Of a stretch of 5,730 nt of DNA, positions 5,710 through 5,730 are shown one piece after another. Source of the DNA: Clostridia bacterium (GTDB taxonomy: Bacteria > Bacillota > Clostridia > Christensenellales > UBA3700); assembly GCA_900772745.1 (NCBI GenBank), contig CAAGRV010000174.1, positions 1 through 5,730 on the forward strand, read 5' to 3'. Under the pieces are notes generated by a model that saw nothing but the letters and a program-made list of their open reading frames with translations, made no database searches and had not been told where the DNA came from. Position numbers and translations under genes: made by a program. Each line of letters begins with the position of its first letter. Position 1 is the stretch's first letter.

Positions 5710-5730
5710 TTTGCGATAGGTAAATTGCGG

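Larger units (their letters stand above)
5228..5730. other. Long AT-rich non-coding region with repeats and possible control sites
   Basis: About 500 bases follow the terminator without a credible coding region: stops are frequent and no start with a Shine-Dalgarno sequence opens a recognisable frame. The left and middle part (about 5281-5560) is low-complexity, A- and T-rich and repetitive. The right part (about 5561-5730) has less repetition and several dyads and direct repeats, consistent with the control region of a gene outside the window. No tRNA, rRNA or riboswitch structure was recognised. Confidence 0.7.

Noticed and set aside
5228..5730. RNA gene or riboswitch in the right-hand intergenic region
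   Set aside because: No stable GC-containing stem set, tRNA pattern or known aptamer core could be drawn; the stretch is mainly A/T repeats.

Overview
The window carries one complete three-gene transcription unit on the + strand, secA - prfB - tsaD, with AT-rich non-coding DNA on both sides. All three products are recognised with high confidence from their motifs: the preprotein translocase ATPase SecA, peptide chain release factor 2, and the tRNA t6A37 transferase subunit TsaD. The organism looks like a low-GC Gram-positive (Bacillota, probably a Clostridia-type lineage). The reasons are the secA-prfB gene pair known from Bacillus and relatives, the Bacillus-like wording of all three proteins, consensus Shine-Dalgarno sequences before secA and prfB, and very AT-rich intergenic DNA beside more balanced coding DNA. 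I cannot place it more finely.

Layout: positions 1-185 form the upstream region. It holds two degenerate copies of an intergenic repeat (about 15-87), a 13-bp perfect inverted repeat (81-93/150-162), and a good sigma-A type promoter (TTGACT, 17 bp, TAAAAT; 125-153). secA follows at 186-2954; the ATG at 144 lies upstream of the predicted transcription start and is not used. prfB (2967-4067) begins 12 nt after secA. A 15-codon ORF (4069-4116) fills the gap to tsaD (4116-5186) and overlaps its start codon as TAATG. A rho-independent terminator (5202-5227) closes the unit. Positions 5228-5730 hold no credible gene. They contain a degenerate tandem repeat of about 37 bp (about 5335-5560) and then a cluster of dyads and direct repeats that look like the control region of a gene beyond the right edge.

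The operon joins three housekeeping jobs: protein export, stop-codon reading (UAA/UGA), and the t6A modification of ANN-decoding tRNAs. The last two both serve translation fidelity. No defence system, mobile element, CRISPR array or RNA gene is visible. The points most worth a second look are the intergenic repeat family that appears on both sides of the operon, the absence of the autoregulatory frameshift in prfB, and the prfB-tsaD junction. At that junction a tiny GNAT-like ORF start and an N-terminally extended TsaD could be the remains of a lost rimI gene.
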